64,000 nt of DNA from Cyanoderma ruficeps (GCA_008694505.1 VZDJ01004378.1:571508-635507), one strand, 5' to 3'. Shown: positions 1 through 13,185, counted from the stretch's first letter. The notes: generated from the letters alone by a model not told the origin. Translations and numbers: made by a program.

Positions 1-3000
1 AATCATGCAGTGGAGTAGGTCACAATCTCTTTTCCACATAGCAGTCCTGCAGCCTTTTTTTACTATATAAGGAAAATAGTCTTATTATGATCATTTCCAG
101 GAGGAATGTGGATAATTGTTTTACTTCCAGCCCAACTCCATTTCTTCTGTGCAACATATGATATAGGGTAAATAACAAAGGGTAGTTAGTTTTTGCCTAT
201 TGGCAGAATAGTCAATGATTAAAGCAAAATAATTTTAAATGATGCGGAGTGTCATGAAACAGGAGATTCAATACCTCACAATTTTTGCTTGTTTATAAAA
301 AATAAAAATAACCCAGTTAAAAAAAACCCTCATAAGGTCAGACTCTTAGCATGCAGATAGTGGGTTTATGCTCTTTAGAGCAAGAATCTCTTTTTGTTCT
401 AAATCTAGTTGAAATTCACAAAGCACATCATGATGCATGTTTTCAGCCTAGAAAGCTGAGGGGCAGGTAAAATAATTATACATTACACAAGGATTTTATA
501 GGATTGAAGATTGAATATATAGAAGGCAAGAAATCTGAAAAGCCTTACTGGCAGGGAAATGGACTCCTATGCTCAACATCTACAATTCTTAATTTTTAAG
601 AGATTTTATATTGGTTTGTGCATTTTTTTATTTCTTGATTCTAAAATATCTCTCAAAGGATTCACATTAAAAATCTTCTAAAAATAACAATAATAACACC
701 AATATTAAGGTTGAGGCAACACAGGAAATATATTGCAAAGGTGACAGTTATTAAGATGTTTCACAGATTCATGTCATCTTCAGATCATTTTCTCCAGCAC
801 TTGAGAGAAGTAAAACAGAAGCCCAAATGCAGTGACAAATAACAAATGATAAAATGGTCTATTTGTACTTGCAGGTCTGTTCTGCAGTAGATCATTTTCA
901 GGTTTAACTTTTCTCCAATAAAATGGGAAATAAGAAAAATAAACAGGATTCAACTCTCTGTGCAAAATCACAGCATTAAGGCACTGGCCTGCATGGGTTT
1001 ACAGCTTCCCTTGAAAGACAGTGTAATCTGCCTCCTGTGACTTCTTCCCATACTCAGGCTTTCAGGAGGAAATATTCCTCCCCTCTTCCTTGTGTGCTCT
1101 GGCCCACAGCTGAGGGTCCCTGCAGTTGTATCAAACAGAGATCCATGGGTAGCAGCTTGTGTAAGACACTCATTTTTTGATGGATACAAATAGTTTTATT
1201 TAAAAGTTCACTGTTTCCTTGTGGGGACTGAAATATCCCAGAGAGCAGATCATACATTGTCTTTTATAAAGCTTTTAAGGAAAACAGAGGAAGTCTTGAA
1301 AGGCTCTAGTGGCAAAAATTCAAACAATTTTACTGGAATTCAAGTAGCAAAACCTCTGTACTTTGCTTTGAAATTTCACAGTGAGCACAGATAAAGTCTC
1401 ATCTAAAATAGACATGAATCTATGTTAAATATGACTGCACTTCTCATTTTTTTTAATCTATTATTTCCCTCATTGACATGATGGCTACTTAAGCAAGTAG
1501 TTTTCATAGTCTGTGTATCAGTGAGCTCTGTAAATACAATTTGCATTGAGGTGCTAAGATGGACTCACACTCCACAGTCAGCATCAGGGTTAGGAAGGTT
1601 ACTATTGTGTGCCCATAGCCTGTGTGAAAACCTGACTGCCAGGCAATTCAGCTGGGAGAAGCAATTACTGTGCTCAGAAAAGTGATCAAGACTTGGAAGA
1701 GCTCTGAAAGCTGCTGAAAAAAAAAAAGGGCTTATGATCAGTTGTCTCTCAAACTGTGGGTGGCAGCAGTGTCCAGGCAGAGGGAATTTTTGGAAGTCTC
1801 CCCCAGGGCTTTGACCTCTACAGAGTGTTTCAGGAAGAGGCAGCATTAATTGCTGGCCCAAGACTGTGAGGCTGAGCTCACAATAGGCAAACACATTACT
1901 TTGTAAATGAAGGATTAAGTCAGAAAACCTTGCTAATAACCTACTTCAGAAACTCCATAATCACCACGGTGTGATGGTGACTAATTTGCAGTGTTTGTAA
2001 GCATGGGTTCAGTGGCCCTAATTGACTCAGTTTCCTACTCTGGATAGCTGTGCTGATACTTGGAATCATTCTGTAAGATGATCTTTATTACTGCTCCATG
2101 TGTCAAGGCACATATGGCATTCCTGACTTCCACTCCTAGCTTTCCTCATTTGGACAATTCATGTGCTTGTGTAAATCAGTCTCAAATGTAAGTGGGTGCC
2201 TGTCCTTTGCTGATTCATACTCCCTCCATTGTAAGCAAAGTTATGTCCTCGGACAGTCTCCATTATTCACAGGCTTTGCCTGCCTTGAATTTGAATATGA
2301 AGGGAACAGTGTGGTTTTGCAGGGATTTCCAGCTGCAGCCAATACTTTTATATTTTGTCTGCCTGTAAAGCAAGCTGGATGTTTTATGGATAAGCAGATG
2401 TACAAAGCGCAGCTTCTGGGGCAGAATCAGCATTCCTTCTTGTCCTCCTGGTAAATAATTGCAGAACAACTGGGAAAAGTTGAAATGAGCTGCAAGTGAG
2501 GATGTCCCTGATTCACCCACTCCAACACAACGTATGCAAAAACACTTGAAGGTCACCTTTAAAGATTCAAGTTCTGTTTAACTGTGCTTTCACATGCTAG
2601 TTTCTAATAATGATTAAAACACATTGACAATGACATTTTTGCAAGGGCACTATGAAAGGACAAGGCAGTATATGAAACAAGTATTTTATAGTGAACACCA
2701 AATTCCTGCACTTGTAATGAACACTGCATGCAACGAACGATCCACTGAGTACTCTATGCTTTCTAGATATAAAATGTAAATAGATCTTTTAAAAGTGCTT
2801 GAGGTTTTCAAACTCATTGAGGGGATTTCCCTCATTAGCTTTGGAAATTTCAACCACTGTGTTTGAATGATGTTATTTAATCCAAAGTCATGCTTCATAA
2901 CATTTCTCTCCAGACTCAGTGGAGCTGGCTGTGACACAGGAGGATAAGATGGTTTAGTTATGGTTTTTCATTGAATCAACTCATGTCCCGCACTGGAGCT

Positions 3001-4077
3001 TTGACCTTTTACTTCTAAGACTTGCTGAAATCATCAGACCTCACAGTCTTCTCAGAAGAGCACAAGAATGAATAACAGTGTAGATTCAGCTTAACAAACT
3101 TGAGTAACAGTTCGCAAAAGCACTGTTACCTAAAAATGAGAAACCTAATGTCAGCTGCAAACTAGGTTGTGAAAGTTTCTTTCTTCCTCTGGTGAAAGCA
3201 ATTAAAGTGAACAGGACAGGAAAAAGGAACAGTCTAAACTGGACTTACTGCTCCTCGTGTATGGAGGATTGGGAGTTTTCAGAAAGGTACTATATGACTC
3301 ATACTCTTCTCACAAAGAGTTCAATGTAAAATGCCCATTGACAGCAGTAGGAACAGTGTGAAATTCTACACTACAATTTATTGATATGATCTCCCTGCAA
3401 AGAACAGAACAAAGACCCAGCTCCCACGCTAGACAATTCACAGCCTTAACACAGCAAATGAAGGATGAGAGTTGCAAAGGAGAATGATGAGGTAGTGCAA
3501 AAACTGTAGTAGTAAAATATTAGTGTCCGACTTGTGCTGTATTCACACATTGTGAGGTTTCCAAGTGTTTTCATTTTCATTTCATTTTACTTGTTTACCA
3601 TGGATGGGTACAGTTTTACATCATTATTTTGAGAAAAATTCTAGTTTCTACCTGACAAAATAATTTGAGTTAATATTTGATTAATGAATTCAGCCGTGAA
3701 TGAACAGTGCATCTCAAATCCCATATCCCTACTCTAACCTTAGTCTATGGAAGATTGAGTTTCAAACCATTGTACCTACACTCCGTAATTTACCCAGAAG
3801 TCCTTGCTAAAGTCTTGCAAAACAGAATTTAATCACATAATATCTATTCAGAGAGAAGTAATATAAAGGAAAGAAGATAAAATATTTAAAACTATCAATG
3901 AACCCAAAAAAGTTTTAGATACCTTCCTATTGATATTAAACACTAGAATTTTAAAGGAGACACAGGGAAGTATCTATCAGGCACATTATGTGAAGGTATG
4001 TGGTAAATGTCTTCCCACTTAGGAGTCGGTGAGTCAACACAAAACACTTGTTCAAAGGAGATGCTGTAATTCAGCAC
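1..4077. other. Non-coding stretch, no gene recognised
   Basis: Unique-looking AT-rich sequence. Open frames are short (up to about 110 codons), overlap on both strands and match no family I know. A single hAT-like terminal motif near 1,739 has no partner end. No CR1, LTR, tRNA or microsatellite of note was seen. It is probably intergenic or intronic. Confidence 0.6.
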
Positions 4078-4125
4078 TTCCTATCCTATCCTATCCTATC
4101 NTCCCGTCCTGTCCCGTCCCGTCCC
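4078..4125. repeat. Compound pentanucleotide repeat with one undetermined base
   Basis: Four CTATC units (4,081-4,100) are followed by an N at 4,101 and then about five units of TCCCG/TCCTG (4,102-4,125). The unit changes from AT-containing to GC-rich exactly at the N. This suggests that the base, or an unknown number of units, was not resolved in assembly. Degenerate TCCTG-like units continue to about 4,145. Confidence 0.85.
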
Positions 4126-6163
4126 ACACTGCTCCTGTCCTGTCAAGCCATATGCCACTTTAGGGGAGGCTCTGGGCAGCTCTTGACAGCTCTTTACAGA
4201 GCTGTAGGTGAACATCTGCTTTAGCTCTTTTACAAGTGATCTAGTTTGACTCTTCAGCTGTTCTCTTTAGGGGGTCAAATGTTTAATTGTGTTCAGAGAG
4301 TTAGCTTCATTCATTTTCATGAATGTAAGGTGCCTTGCATGAACTGAAAGCTGGGCCTGACCATAGGGTTCCAAAACCAGCTTTTAACTGTCCCAGGTAC
4401 AAACCATAGCAAGTTTAGACTTATCATGGAGAGACAACTAAAATCTTGACAAGAAAAGCCCTCCAGTAAACAGTTGGATGGTTATGGCACTACTTTGTTT
4501 CTATCTTTCCTATTCTGAAAACAGGACAGTTGTTTTTACCTACACCCAGGAAAATCTGATAACAAGTTAAGCTGGAATTTTCTGTCAGTTATGAAGACAC
4601 GTGGCTTAGTCTTAACCCAACTCAAAACTTGAAAATGTGGGATGGAAACATGATGTTAATCTTTTTGCTTGCTTTAAGACATTTGCAATATCTATGGTGA
4701 TGGAAGGTCAGAGAAGAAAAGGCTGTTAATTGATAGTTTTATCAATAAATAGAATGGTTAGCAATAATCTGTGAGCCAGATGTAAGCTAACCAGGAGAGA
4801 AATTTTGAAAAATGTTTCTGCCTTTTAGACTTATTTCTGAAATGGCAAATAAAGAAAGTAATTTCTCACTATATTTCTCTTCCTCTATCTTTTTTTTTTT
4901 TTTCCTCATTACACTCTTGTGGATAATTCTTGTGGACAGCCTAACAAACCTGCAGTTGTCTTTTTTCATGTGCCTAAAAAGAAAGTGTAATGTGTAGATA
5001 TCTATGTGTATGTGTTATTGGGTGCCTTTGGTCTGTGAAGAGTTACATGTGTGGGAGTGCAGTGTTTAAAGGGCTTGCCAACATCTCATCATTCCCAATT
5101 AGTCAGAAAAATTGGCATAACTATGGCTCAATTAAATTTATGAACCAAAGAAGCTTCCTCATGCCTTTACTTCTGTTCTTTGTTGAAGCAAAGTGCTAGT
5201 TTAAGGAAAGCTAATAAAACATATTTGTAAAAAGCAACATTTTTTATTTTTTATTTTCTATTTGTTTCATCAGCTTCAAGCTAAGCTCTAATCATAAACA
5301 TTAAGAGATATGGTAGAAGAAATGCCCAGAAGTCTGCACTCTTGCTAGAGTCACCTGATACTGGTTGTGGGGACATGCCCTCTTCATGGAGCAAATGGTG
5401 CCTGACTCAGTGTGCCCAAGAAAGACCATAATAATATTTAGATCTCCTACAACACGTCTGGGGAGGTGGGAAAGAAAGCCTTCCTGAGCATAGATTTGGC
5501 AGTCAGATCACTTTGTACATGTGAGTAAAGAATTGTTACATTTACTAGCTAGTCATTTATACCCCCCGGTATTGTTTGTATCCTGGTAATTTTCCATTCC
5601 CATTTCCCCCTTTTTAGTTAATTTTAGTGATTCAGTCTATTTGCTTTCATTGGCACAGAATTTGAAGCCTAGTCTTTAAAGACTTGATATCCTTAAGGAC
5701 TCAGGCAGTAGCATTTGCACATGGGACTTGGGTGTCCTAAGCATAGCCATTTAAAAAGGAGACCTTGTCACAAACTCAGATTATTCTCAGTGAAGAAAAA
5801 AAAAATCCAAAGAGAAACTCACTCCTTTCTAAGATTTTAGGAGACATCTGACAACTTCCCCTGCTCAAGGCCTTTGTCCCTCACTTCTTGCTGTATGCAG
5901 AAGTTTGATTTTCTGATGGATAATGATGGCTGGATGAGCCCCATCTTCTTCTGTATATTCTGAGTGCTGGTGGAGTCAATGTGCCTAATTAGGGTGACTG
6001 ATGAGCCATCCTGACTGAGCAGTGAGTTAGGTTATTTACTCATTTCTCTCTCATGCAACACAGAAATTATTAAACATTCAAATGCCAGCCTGTGGAAAAC
6101 AGTGCCTGATATTCAGAAAGGACAGCATCTGATCCAAAGATAAAACTGATCTTTGAATGGAAC
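4126..6163. other. Non-coding stretch, no gene recognised
   Basis: Unique AT-rich sequence with a pyrimidine tract ending in 14 T at 4,890-4,903. Open frames here are 60-70 codons and look like chance. No transposable element was recognised. Confidence 0.55.
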
Positions 6164-6228
6164 AAATTCTGCTCCTTGGTACACTAGTTTAAACCCGGAA
6201 TAACTATGTTAACAGCAGTGTAAACCCG
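6164..6228. mobile_element. Fossil of a palindromic MITE-like repeat (one arm)
   Basis: The segment starts AAATTCTGCTCC, continues through TACACTAGTTTAAACCCGG and ends near AGCAGTGTAAACC. From memory this resembles the left arm of old palindromic DNA-transposon-derived repeats of sauropsid genomes, in which 'AATTCTGCTC..TTACACTGGTGTAAATCCGGAGTAACTCC' is followed by its reverse complement. Only the left arm and part of the centre are recognisable; the right arm is badly decayed. I cannot name the family. Confidence 0.4.
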
Positions 6229-8523
6229 AAAGGACTTTGGATCAATGTACCAGTAGTTTGCTGATATTGTTTACATTGCCAGGAGTGACCGTGTTTTACT
6301 GTTCTTTGTTTGTTTGTCATACAATAAAACTCTTTTTGCTTCCTAACTCTCTGTGTTTTCCAATGTAGGTAAGGGAATGAAAGGCCTATATTTATTCAGA
6401 TGGATTTTCAGAAAAAAAAAATTGTGAGGAAAAAAGCCATCATGGAGAACACAAACTAAGAATTGGTGTATTTCTTCTCAATGACTTAAAGTATCCTTTC
6501 TATAAGAAAATGGAAGTATTTACTTGTATCTATTAATTTATAGGTAATTGCACATTAAAATGATGTCTACAGTAATAAAACATACAGTTCTGTCTTTTTA
6601 TCACTATGTAGCCTTTGTTTCTTGCATGCATTGTTTTTTAAAAGGACTCACTGTGTTCTCAGGAAAATATGCGTTAAGCTTTTTAGCTTCCAAAACCCAG
6701 ACAAGTAAAAGTACCATCCATATAAGAAAAATTCTTCCACCCTCATCTGAACAGACTTAAATTATGCTGCTGATGGTATTTACAAAATATCTGTGGCAAG
6801 TACAGTGTGTCTGTGCTAAAGTCAATGAAGCATACAATGAACAGGACATAGTCACATGAGGCTTGAATTCATTCCAGTTTGTACTCTGGCTTTTTTTTTT
6901 TTTTTTTAAACTCAGATGATTGCAGTGACCAACATGTGATTTGGAGCAAGGATCACTGGGGTCAGGCCTGCAGAAGCAAGTGGCAGAATGCCTGAAAGCA
7001 GTTCAGACCAGGAGAGTTTGTGTGTGGTAGCTCAGAGGGCATCACGTGAAGATAGATACAATTTTTGAGAGAGTGCCAGTGCACCGTGGGTCTGTTTCAT
7101 GCTGACACACTAACAAGGTGTCCTGTTGAGTGGTAAGCACCCCGAGATAAGAGCTGAAATCTGGTTACCCTTTTCCACTGAGGGGAGGGTCACTGTTCTC
7201 TTCTCTCAGCTGTTGCAAGGGCATTGTCCGGGGTGTGGGTCTGTCCTGCACACCTCTCAGGGCAGGGCCCAGTTTCACAGTGACCAGTCAATTTGCACAG
7301 AATTTCCTCATACTACTTAAATACATTATGTGTGTACATGTGTTTACAAGTGCATTATATTAATGTCCATAATTATTTAAATAAACAACATAGCTTAAAA
7401 TAGAGTCACAATGCTGTCACAATTATGGAAAGAGAGGTCCTTAGGAACTCTGCTGTTAAGACTGTGTGCATATATCAGACCACAGCTGACTTTAAGCCCT
7501 GTTCCATCTATATGTGAGTTGCTCTGCCTGGGCTCTGTGCACCACTGCTAATCCACTGCTCTGTCATTTCTTGTGTTGCACAGACCACTGCAGCCTTAAC
7601 ACAGCTTTCTAGGGAAGAGTACTGAAGTGTTTATCAGAGAGAAGTCACTGATCACGTCTCCAGACACACAGAAACTGCAGAAACAGTAATACAGTAATCT
7701 AGGAACAGCTTTGCTGTTTGGATGGACCCAGCTGAATTGGCAATAGAGATGTCTTAAATTACTTCTGTCTTTCTGGTTCATCTTGTCCAAGATATTCTGG
7801 GTGCTTCCTGAAAATAAAATCTGAAAGCCATTGAAACCATTTCTCTAACAACAGTGGCTTTTTTTTCTTTTCCTTTCTTTTCAGACGCAAAATCTGCTTT
7901 CCCATCAAATGTCAACAATGAAGAATCCTCACCCACATATATGGTAGAAAGGGCACTCAAGTCTAACATTTAGTATAATTATTTAATAGCTCTTCCACAT
8001 TAGTCAGACCTTCAGTATAGGAAGATTGTTAGTATTTAAAATTAAATTGCAGCATCCTTGTCATTAAGTTGTCCTTCTGAAGGAAGACACACTGGAGGTA
8101 TGGAACATATAAACAAACATAATTTAAGCTGGAGTATTTAGGGAAGTGGAACTAAAGCACAGGTGTACTGATGCCTTCCCCTTTCTGTCAAATACTTGTA
8201 GAAAATAAATCATCATGAGCAAAGGCCATGGTAATATGAAGGTAGAGACAGATCTTTGAGCCCCACAAAAGTGTGAAGTGTACTAACACTGCATGTCATG
8301 TGGCAAGCAGGTGGATCACCTGTGAGATGGGCTGCCTGCTCCTGCTGAGGCATGGGAGAGAACGGAGCCATGACACCTATAAATGATAGTATAAGCAGTT
8401 AACATTGGCTCTTATTACTTATATGGGACTAAATTTATAGAAACTTAAAATCATTTGGCAAGTAGTTATAGTGGATGGCAGCCTGCCTTTGTGTCAGGCT
8501 GACAGTGTCTGACAGTACACTCC
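6229..8523. other. Non-coding stretch, no gene recognised
   Basis: Unique sequence with a 17-base T run at 6,891-6,907. That run has no recognisable retrocopy next to it. No open frame has family resemblance. Confidence 0.55.
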
Positions 8524-8745
8524 ACAGAATCAGAGTCACAGAATGGGTAAGGGACCACCTTAGGGGGTCATCTTGTCCAACCTCCCTACTGAAGCAGGGT
8601 CATCCCAAAGCACATGGCACAGGGTTTTGTCCAGACTGCTCTTGAATATCTCCAGTGAGATAGACTTCACTACCTCTATGGGCAATCTGTTCCAGTGTGC
8701 AGTCACTCAACCAGTAAAGAAGTTCTTCCTCGTATTCAAGTGGAG
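8524..8745 (-). mobile_element. CR1 LINE 3' end, 5'-truncated
   Basis: Read on the minus strand this is the tail of a chicken-repeat-1 (CR1) non-LTR retrotransposon. It holds the decayed C-terminal codons of ORF2 (a block like 'HWNRLPIEVVKSISLEIFKSS'), the segment around 'GGTTGGACAAGATGACC', and the terminal ATTCTGTGA-type repeat at 8,524-8,545. CR1 encodes an endonuclease/reverse transcriptase, and most bird copies are short 5'-truncated tails like this one. It shares its C-terminal block and the following WDDPA-like stretch with the copy at 56,683-57,555, so the two are probably of related subfamilies. The truncated end abuts a direct repeat and palindrome. Confidence 0.9.
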
Positions 8746-8791
8746 AATAACTTACTTAAGTAAAATTAATAACTTACTTAAGTAAGTTATT
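8746..8791. repeat. Direct repeat and perfect 24-base palindrome at the CR1 break
   Basis: A 17-base segment (8,746-8,762, beginning AATAACTTACTTAAGTA) is repeated from 8,768. There it runs on into its own reverse complement, giving a perfect palindrome at 8,768-8,791 centred on TTAA. It begins exactly where CR1 similarity stops, so it probably arose during insertion or later repair. Confidence 0.85.
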
Positions 8792-10183
8792 GCGTATAAT
8801 GACCCTTACGTGCACTGCTACACCGCTTAGCTAACTCCTGTACTGGGATGATCTTGTGACTAAGAGCTAAGTACTCTCATTTAGGGGATAGGTCACTTTT
8901 GGAAGTCTGGCAGCAGTCCCTAATATTGTGCTGCAACTTTTCTCTCCCAGCTTTCAACTCATGCAATGAGAGATGAATTCTGTGAGGTGCATTCAGATTC
9001 CATGGAAATACTAAGCACTCTAATTCCTCTACTTAATATAGAAGTTGGAAAAGGAAAATTTTGTTTTAACAGAAATTCACTGTCACCTATTTCTGTTGTT
9101 ATCTAGCTAAGTGGAACATCCTTAATGGAGAAATGAGATCAATTCTAAGCTTTCATTGAATCTTGAGACATGTAAGGCTTGAAACAAAGTAAAATAGAAA
9201 AAAGAAAAAAAATTATGTACTGGATTTGCTCGGCAGTGTGGCATAGCAACTCATGATGCTGTTGCTGGACCCCACATTTGGGAGAAGGGTGAAAATTAAT
9301 TGACAGTATACTACAATAACCGTGTTTGTATTGCATTTGCAGGGTTATGTTCACACTAGTGTCTAATTTACTAAGAACAGGGTTTTTTTTTTAATTAAGA
9401 ATGTAGTGTAACTCGTTAGCCATAGTTATTTTGCCAAACATTTCCACCACTTTTTGGTCATGAAAAAGTAAAATGGTGCAGAAACAGGACAACATGACTC
9501 TTTGAATGCTAATATAAAAATCCTTTTGTCATTGAGCAGAAAAAAAAATATTTTCTAGACTTTATTAAGCAGGAAGTTCTGATAGCTGTTCCTGCAGCAG
9601 TTTATTCAATAACTGTAGGTAGGTGACAACAAAAATCCACTAGCTTGAGTTAGTACATTTTTGTAAAATGTCCATTTGTAGCATTTTGCATGTAGAAGGA
9701 AAGTTTAATTTCAAAGTAACAGAGATTCATGCTCACTTTCACTTGTTGGTTATATTTATGTGTACATTTATCTGAGTTTTGGAGAGGAGTTAGAGAACTC
9801 CATATGGAAACCCCACGTTCACTGCATTGTGCACATATTTGCCTGGCTTATACTGACAACTGCTGCTTTGAAGGGCTTGTTTAAAAGGGGTGAAGAAAAT
9901 AAAGTTGTTCTTGAATTTGGTTTTTTTACCAATTCTGGCATAGATATTCATACTGTCCAGTTAACATTTCATACTGTTGTCTTCAACTAGACTTCAATAC
10001 TACCATTATGGATAATGATAGCTAGTCCATCACAGGGCATTATTCTCATTTTGACTTCTATTTTAGATGTCTTTAGAGCAGTCCATGAGTCTGCAAAGTC
10101 TTTTAACAGAATGCTAGGCAAAAAAAATCATCTGTTCATGGTATAAACAAGTACGTAGCTGATTTAACCAGAACTTTTTTCAG
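8792..10183. other. Non-coding stretch, no gene recognised
   Basis: Unique AT-rich sequence. Nothing beyond short A/T runs was recognised. Confidence 0.55.
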
Positions 10184-10252
10184 GCCTTCAGCAGACACCA
10201 CTGGAGACCCACAAGTCTAGAGACAGTAGTCCCAGGGACAGAGTGCTCCAAG
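10184..10252 (+). other. Candidate short exon (69 bases), weak
   Basis: The segment follows a TTTTTTCAG acceptor, with a possible branch site (GCTGATTTAAC) about 20 bases upstream, and ends in CCAAG followed by the donor GTAAGT. It is 69 bases long, a multiple of three, and open in two forward frames; the third has a TAG. Neither peptide matches a family I recognise. Acceptor-donor pairs occur by chance in 64 kb, so this is only a lead. Confidence 0.2.
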
Positions 10253-13126
10253 GTAAGTGGAAATAACATTGTTCCAAATCCAGTGTTTACTGTTATGGTG
10301 CTCTGAATTTGTCAGATGTATGGCCAGGAGTGAATCAAGTTATTATTTTGCAACAAAAGTGTCTAGGAATGGCATTTTAGACTGAATTCTGGCAAGTTGA
10401 AGTTGAGATTTCATTGCTGTTTCATCTGACATCTTAGTTGTGATTAAATGCAAGACTTACAAAGTTGAGGGCTACATTTAAACTATTCACCTGGATTCCC
10501 TTTCATAGTGATAGGTCTGCAGTTTCAGAATCCTATTAAACTCATCCCAAATTAGTTGCCTAACACACATCAAATCAATCATGATGTAGAAATGCCACTC
10601 ATGGTTCGTTTGGTACAAACATCTCAGATTTGGTACGAGCACCTCAGTTGCTATTACAGAGAAAATATGTTTTAAAAATCACCAAAAGAAAAAAAAGAAA
10701 AAAAGAAGTGTATTACCATGGTTTTAAAATACAATTTCTCTCTGAAACAATAACATAACACTTACAAGGCGAAGTCTTAGAGTACAGGAAATCACAGTTA
10801 AGGTCTGGACATTGACAAAACCTATTTTTTTCCCTCATAGATAAAAAAACTGTGCACAAACTTGTATATATTTTTCCTCCATTATACCCACTCCTAATAG
10901 AAGGTGTTACCCCTTCCCCAAAACCTGGAGTAACCACAACTGCAGTCAAACTAAGTTATTTCTTCATTTTCCAAGACATGAACATCCAGAGGATGTGCTG
11001 GATACTCATGACAGAAGTTGCCATATTTGCAAATTTACAAACTTGCAATAACTAAAATCTGGCAATCACAGGTCATCCTGATTTTTTTTCCTAAATAAGA
11101 GTAATGAAAAATACAGAAAAAATGCCACAGTTTTCTGAAGATCAGGGGAGATTTGCTAAACTGCATGAATCATTGCTTTTGCTGTGCAAACTGATCAAGA
11201 GCTAAATTCTGATCAAAATGCCTAAATGCCAGTTCTGATGTGATGATTATCCTGAAGGCAAAGCTAGGCTGGACAAACTTTTCCTCCAGGAAGAGAGTTG
11301 TCTCATTTGGTTGATTTCAATTAACAACTTCCTTGAAATATTGTTGACCTTTCTGGCATAGTAGACTTTCAAGTAAAATGCAGGATGCCAGTCTAATCCA
11401 CTTAACTCCAGAGCAGTTTAACCAATACCCGTAGGGCACACATCCTGTGACTTGATTTAATCTTATGATCAGGGGAGTGTCACTTGATGTGTTAGGTGTT
11501 GAAGACTTAAGAGGCCCTTGACCTTTTCTAGAACTGTAAGATTTCCTTGTTTTCAGAACAACAACCCTCCCCCCCAAAAAAGTTATTATGAAAAGTGATT
11601 TTTTTTTCATTTTATGAATGCAAAGCAGAGGAGAACTAGCAATGATAACACTCTCAGAAAATAATGCTACATTTTAAAATTGAGGATTTTAAGATGTCTC
11701 TTTTCAGAATTAACTTGATTATGTTCCAGAATCATACAGTTACTGACTCCTGCAGCATTTCATTCAAGTAGCTGCATAGTGAACTGAATATTTCCACAAC
11801 TAGGATAGAGAATTGTTGCTACTTGTGTACAATTTCTGCTATTCAAAGCAGCTAACTGCTCTCCAGGAGTAATATTTTCTCTGAGGTTATTTCAAATCAT
11901 GATATTTATAGGGCATGTTTTTTGGTTTTATTTCATTCAGGCACTGTAACTGGTGAATTTATTGCAAATTTTTAAGTCTTTTGTATGAGATATCTGGTAA
12001 CAAAAAAAATAATATGACCTTTGTAATGATTAAACTCTCACAATCTATGTGATTCTGAAGAATGTTGCATAAGCATAAATCTGCATATTTCTCTGTACAA
12101 GTGCCTCCACATAAATGAAATGTTTCAGCCATTGTTCAGAGATGGATCCTAAATCTAGAAACTCTTCACACCATTGAGTTTCCTCAACATAGCACTTGCT
12201 CTGCCTTCTGGAAATTTTAGAGCTATTGGGAAAAACAAACAAACAACATTAAAAATTCCTTCTTCTTGTGTGTTGTGGTTTCTTATTCTAAAATTCATAG
12301 TAGGTACCTGAATAAGCACTGTAGTATGGACTGTTCCTGAAGTCAGTGAGTTTTTCTTGGGAAATGTAGATTTTCTCCACAGCTGGAACACAAAGACCTC
12401 TACATTCTGAGTGTCAAAAGCAGAGATTGTGGATTATGGCTCTTTCCTTCATGCCTTTGTAAAGATCAGGAGTGTTTCTGTCTATTTTTAGTCTGTTTCA
12501 GTCTCAATACTTGTTCTGGGTGGTGCATATTTAGCTTAAGAAATTCCGTTTGCGGGATTGCAACACTAATGAATGTATTGACCATTTTCAGTTAATTTCA
12601 AGAGTCAGGTAATGCCTCAAAGACCATAATTGCTATTACAGACTTGAGCAATGTATAACCCATAGCGAGGGCACAGATAGAACAAAACTGGAGAAACCCA
12701 TCCAGAAAGGTCGAGTTACACAATTCTGGTATGGCAAAGCAAGAAATAAGGTCTGAATTACCTGCTTCACTTTAACAGAGACTTAATTACAAAGCTGACA
12801 TACTCAAATATCTTAGCTGTTGAAATTTTAATTTTGATGAAGTAATTTCAAAGTTATTTTTAAGGGTAAAGATTTTGGGTTTTTTCCTCCCATTTATTTA
12901 CAGATGCTATTTCACTGTTGATAAAAACACACAATGATCTGTCTTTGCTAAGTAATCTTATCTATAAAAGTAAGCATTCTTGAGAAAATCTTCCCTTAAC
13001 AGACTCTGTGTACTGTTGCTTTTTTCACTTTAAATGTAATCAGGTACATAAGAAATCTTAGACTGTTTCCAGGCTTCGTTATAACACTAACTCTGCTTGT
13101 AATAGACCTTGTAATGATTTACTCAT
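10253..13126. other. Non-coding stretch, no gene recognised
   Basis: Unique sequence. Several open frames of 65-97 codons on both strands show no domain, signal peptide or family pattern. Confidence 0.55.
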
Positions 13127-13185
13127 TCACTCACTCACTCACTCACTCACTCACTCACTCACTCACTCACTCACTCACTCACTCA
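13127..13185. repeat. (TCAC)n microsatellite
   Basis: Almost fifteen uninterrupted TCAC units (59 bases), flanked on both sides by ATTC-type variant units. Its purity suggests recent length variation. Confidence 0.97.

Noticed and set aside
1739..1763. hAT-Charlie-like terminal motif (CAGTTGTCTCTCAAACTGTG)
   Set aside because: Only one end is seen. No inverted partner and no 8-base duplication was found nearby, so chance cannot be excluded.
3488..3496. let-7-like seed TGAGGTAGT
   Set aside because: Only nine bases match, the mature sequence diverges at once, and no complementary arm follows.
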